From NCBI GenBank assembly GCA_946481315.1, contig CAMLMH010000002.1, positions 124,001-188,000 on the forward strand: 64,000 nt of DNA, given 5' to 3'. The notes below the pieces were generated by a model. That model ran no database searches. It had not been told where the DNA came from and saw nothing but the letters and a program-made list of their open reading frames with translations. The translations under genes and the position numbers were made by a program. Below are positions 62,169-64,000 of this stretch, in pieces (positions within the stretch are counted from its first letter, which is position 1; every line of letters begins with the position of its first letter). The DNA comes from an uncultured Bacteriovorax sp. Its GTDB lineage: Bacteria; Bdellovibrionota; Bacteriovoracia; Bacteriovoracales; Bacteriovoracaceae.

Positions 62169-63851
62169 ATGGCCTATGTAAACGACAAGCAAATTATTTA
62201 TTCCATGAACAAAGTCGGAAAAGTCTATAAGCAAAAGTACGTGCTGAAAGACATTCGTCTTTCTTATTATTATGGCGCAAAGATCGGGGTTCTTGGTCTT
62301 AACGGTGCCGGTAAATCTACACTTTTAAAAATTATGGCGGGGGTCGATACCGATCACCTGGGTGAAACAACGCTGGCAAAAGGCTACACAGTCGGATATC
62401 TCGAGCAGGATCCAAAACTTGATCCGGAAAAAACGGTGAGAGAAGTTGTGCAGGAAGGAGCTCAGCACGTTGTCGATCTGCTTCGAGAATTTGATGAAGT
62501 AAACGCCAAGTTTGGTGAAGAACTCTCAGATGCGGAAATGGAAAAACTTTATGCCAAACAAGCTGACTTGCAGGATAAACTTGATGCAGCCAACGCCTGG
62601 GATCTGGATTCACGACTGGATCTGGCTATGGATTCACTTAACTGTCCTCCGGGAGATATGAAATGTGGCGTTTTATCCGGAGGGGAAAAGCGCCGCGTGG
62701 CACTTTGTAAACTTCTGTTGCAAGAACCAGATATTCTGCTTCTCGATGAGCCTACCAACCACCTGGATGCAGAAACTGTCTGGTGGTTAGAGCGTCACCT
62801 GCAAGCCTATAAAGGAACCGTTATTGCCGTTACTCACGATAGATACTTCCTGGATAACGTAGCGGGATGGATCCTGGAACTTGACCGTGGTCAGGGTATC
62901 CCTTATGAAGGAAACTATTCCGGATGGCTGGAGCAAAAAGCCAAACGTCTTGCCCAGGAAGAAAAAGCCGAATCAAAAAGACAAAAATCTCTTAAAGAAG
63001 AATTGGAATGGATTCGTCAAAGCCCAAAGGCCCGTCAGGCGAAATCGAAAGCACGTATTGCTGAGTACGAAAAACGTCAGCAGATTCAATCTGAAGCACG
63101 CAATGAAACGAATGAACTTTTCATCCCGCCTGGACCACGTCTTGGCCAGAAAGTTGTCATTTTCAATGACGTCGCTAAAGCTTACGGAGAAAGAGTGCTT
63201 TATGAACACCTGAACTTCCAGCTTCCTCCCGGAGGAATCGTTGGTGTTATCGGACCTAACGGTGCAGGTAAAACAACACTTTTTCGCATGATCACCGGAA
63301 AAGAAAAACCAACCAAAGGAACCATTGAAATTGGTGAGTCAGTTAAGCTTGCTTACGTTGATCAGGATCGCGCCCTTGATCCGGAAATGACTGTTCTGCA
63401 GGCAATCTCCGGGGGACTCGATCTCCTGAAGCTCGGTGGTCGCGAGGTCAATGCCCGCGCTTATATTTCCCGTTTCAATTTTTCTGGTGAAGATCAGAGT
63501 AAGCGCATTAAAGAATTGTCGGGTGGCGAAAAGAACCGAGTGCATTTAGCAGCGATGTTAAAAGAAGAAGGAAACGTCCTTCTGCTCGATGAGCCAACCA
63601 ACGACTTAGATGTGAACACACTGCGTGCGCTCGAAGAAGCATTGATGGAATATGCTGGCTGCGCTGTAGTTATTTCCCACGATCGTTTCTTTTTAGACAG
63701 AATTGCTACACATATGATTGCTTTTGAGGGTGATCAAGTGGTTTACTTCGACGGAAATTTCTCGGACTACGAGGAAGATAAAAAACGTCGTCTTGGTGAT
63801 AAAGCTCTTATTCCGAGCAAAACATCATATAAAAAGTTAACCCGGGATTAA
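62169..63851 (+). CDS. ettA: Energy-dependent translational throttle protein EttA
   Basis: A 560-residue ABC-F protein with two ATPase domains: Walker A GLNGAGKST and GPNGAGKTT, signatures LSGGEKRRVAL and LSGGEKNRVHL, and Walker B LLLDEPTNHLD and LLLDEPTNDLD. The linker between them is Lys/Arg-rich. EttA binds the ribosomal E site and couples translation start to energy level. The ATG at 62169 gives the standard MAYVNDKQIIYSMNKV start; a longer version from 62022 would overlap the previous gene. Confidence 0.95.
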   Translation: MAYVNDKQIIYSMNKVGKVYKQKYVLKDIRLSYYYGAKIGVLGLNGAGKSTLLKIMAGVDTDHLGETTLAKGYTVGYLEQDPKLDPEKTVREVVQEGAQHVVDLLREFDEVNAKFGEELSDAEMEKLYAKQADLQDKLDAANAWDLDSRLDLAMDSLNCPPGDMKCGVLSGGEKRRVALCKLLLQEPDILLLDEPTNHLDAETVWWLERHLQAYKGTVIAVTHDRYFLDNVAGWILELDRGQGIPYEGNYSGWLEQKAKRLAQEEKAESKRQKSLKEELEWIRQSPKARQAKSKARIAEYEKRQQIQSEARNETNELFIPPGPRLGQKVVIFNDVAKAYGERVLYEHLNFQLPPGGIVGVIGPNGAGKTTLFRMITGKEKPTKGTIEIGESVKLAYVDQDRALDPEMTVLQAISGGLDLLKLGGREVNARAYISRFNFSGEDQSKRIKELSGGEKNRVHLAAMLKEEGNVLLLDEPTNDLDVNTLRALEEALMEYAGCAVVISHDRFFLDRIATHMIAFEGDQVVYFDGNFSDYEEDKKRRLGDKALIPSKTSYKKLTRD

Positions 63852-63880
63852 ATGATCCCAAAACCTCAAGGGAGAATTCT

Positions 63881-64000
63881 ATGAATAAGTGGATTGTCGC
63901 AAAATTTGGTGGAAGTAGTGTGAAGGACGCAAGTGCCATGCTTCGGGTAAGTCAAATTGTAGAAAACAATCCACTTATTAAAATAGTCGTTATCTCGGCC
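63881..64000 (+). CDS. lysC: Aspartokinase (N-terminal fragment, cut by window end)
   Basis: The first 40 residues of an aspartate kinase, the first enzyme of the lysine/threonine/methionine pathway. VAKFGGSSVKDASAM is the ATP-binding motif, and IVENNPLIKIVVISA follows as expected. GGGAG lies about 8 bases before the ATG. The gene continues past the window, so its regulatory domains cannot be seen; a fused form such as ThrA is also possible. Confidence 0.88.
   Translation, partial: MNKWIVAKFGGSSVKDASAMLRVSQIVENNPLIKIVVISA

Overview
The window is about 42% GC by eye and looks like chromosome of a Gram-negative, probably predatory, member of the Bdellovibrionota, most likely the Bacteriovoracaceae. 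This placement is an inference from gene content: many secreted peptidases, peptidoglycan enzymes and lipoproteins, outer-membrane barrels, Ku/LigD end joining, and small Lys-rich proteins. There is no 16S rRNA to confirm it. The region is gene-dense and has no gap over 300 bases without a gene. I see no rRNA, tRNA, CRISPR array, prophage or insertion sequence.

Layout. 0-5 kb: the C-terminal end of a ribosomal oxygenase, then a KaiC-like double ATPase with a one-domain response regulator. The KaiC gene appears to start at ATT. A dioxygenase-like VOC protein and a BON protein follow. 5-14.3 kb: a short UvrA-like ATPase, then secreted proteins including a lysozyme-like enzyme, an L,D-transpeptidase and a 3D-domain protein. 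14.4-20.7 kb: a stress-type cluster (GlsB/YeaQ, zinc alcohol dehydrogenase, metallo-beta-lactamase-fold hydrolase, two ferritin-like proteins) and a secreted M28 aminopeptidase. 20.8-25.2 kb: a Nei-like glycosylase, AhpC, an AhpF-type reductase and a histidine kinase. 25.2-31.4 kb: a carbamoyltransferase with its small membrane partners (SxtJ-like, DUF5989) and an SGNH protein, beside a sulfur-relay set (TusA-like, PP-loop ATPase, cysteine desulfurase).

31.4-44.8 kb: a TonB-domain protein, a DUF333-like protein, a secreted papain-like protease, a BenE-type transporter, a chemoreceptor, a divergent lipoxygenase-family protein, a histidine kinase, DJ-1 and Gfo/Idh proteins, and a tandem pair of secreted Cys-rich paralogues. 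44.9-52.8 kb: ku-ligD, DUF1415, a GNAT protein, a small barrel, a NADAR protein with a signal peptide coupled to mtgA, and a subtilase. 53-64 kb: a secreted zincin, nuoBCDI, a chromate transporter, an operon with an RlmI-type methyltransferase, EttA, and the start of an aspartokinase that runs off the window.

The most promising points are the lipoxygenase-like protein with an altered iron site, the apparently exported NADAR enzyme, the ATT start of the KaiC-like gene, and the sulfur-relay/carbamoyltransferase neighbourhood. Six tail-to-tail gene pairs overlap at their 3' ends.
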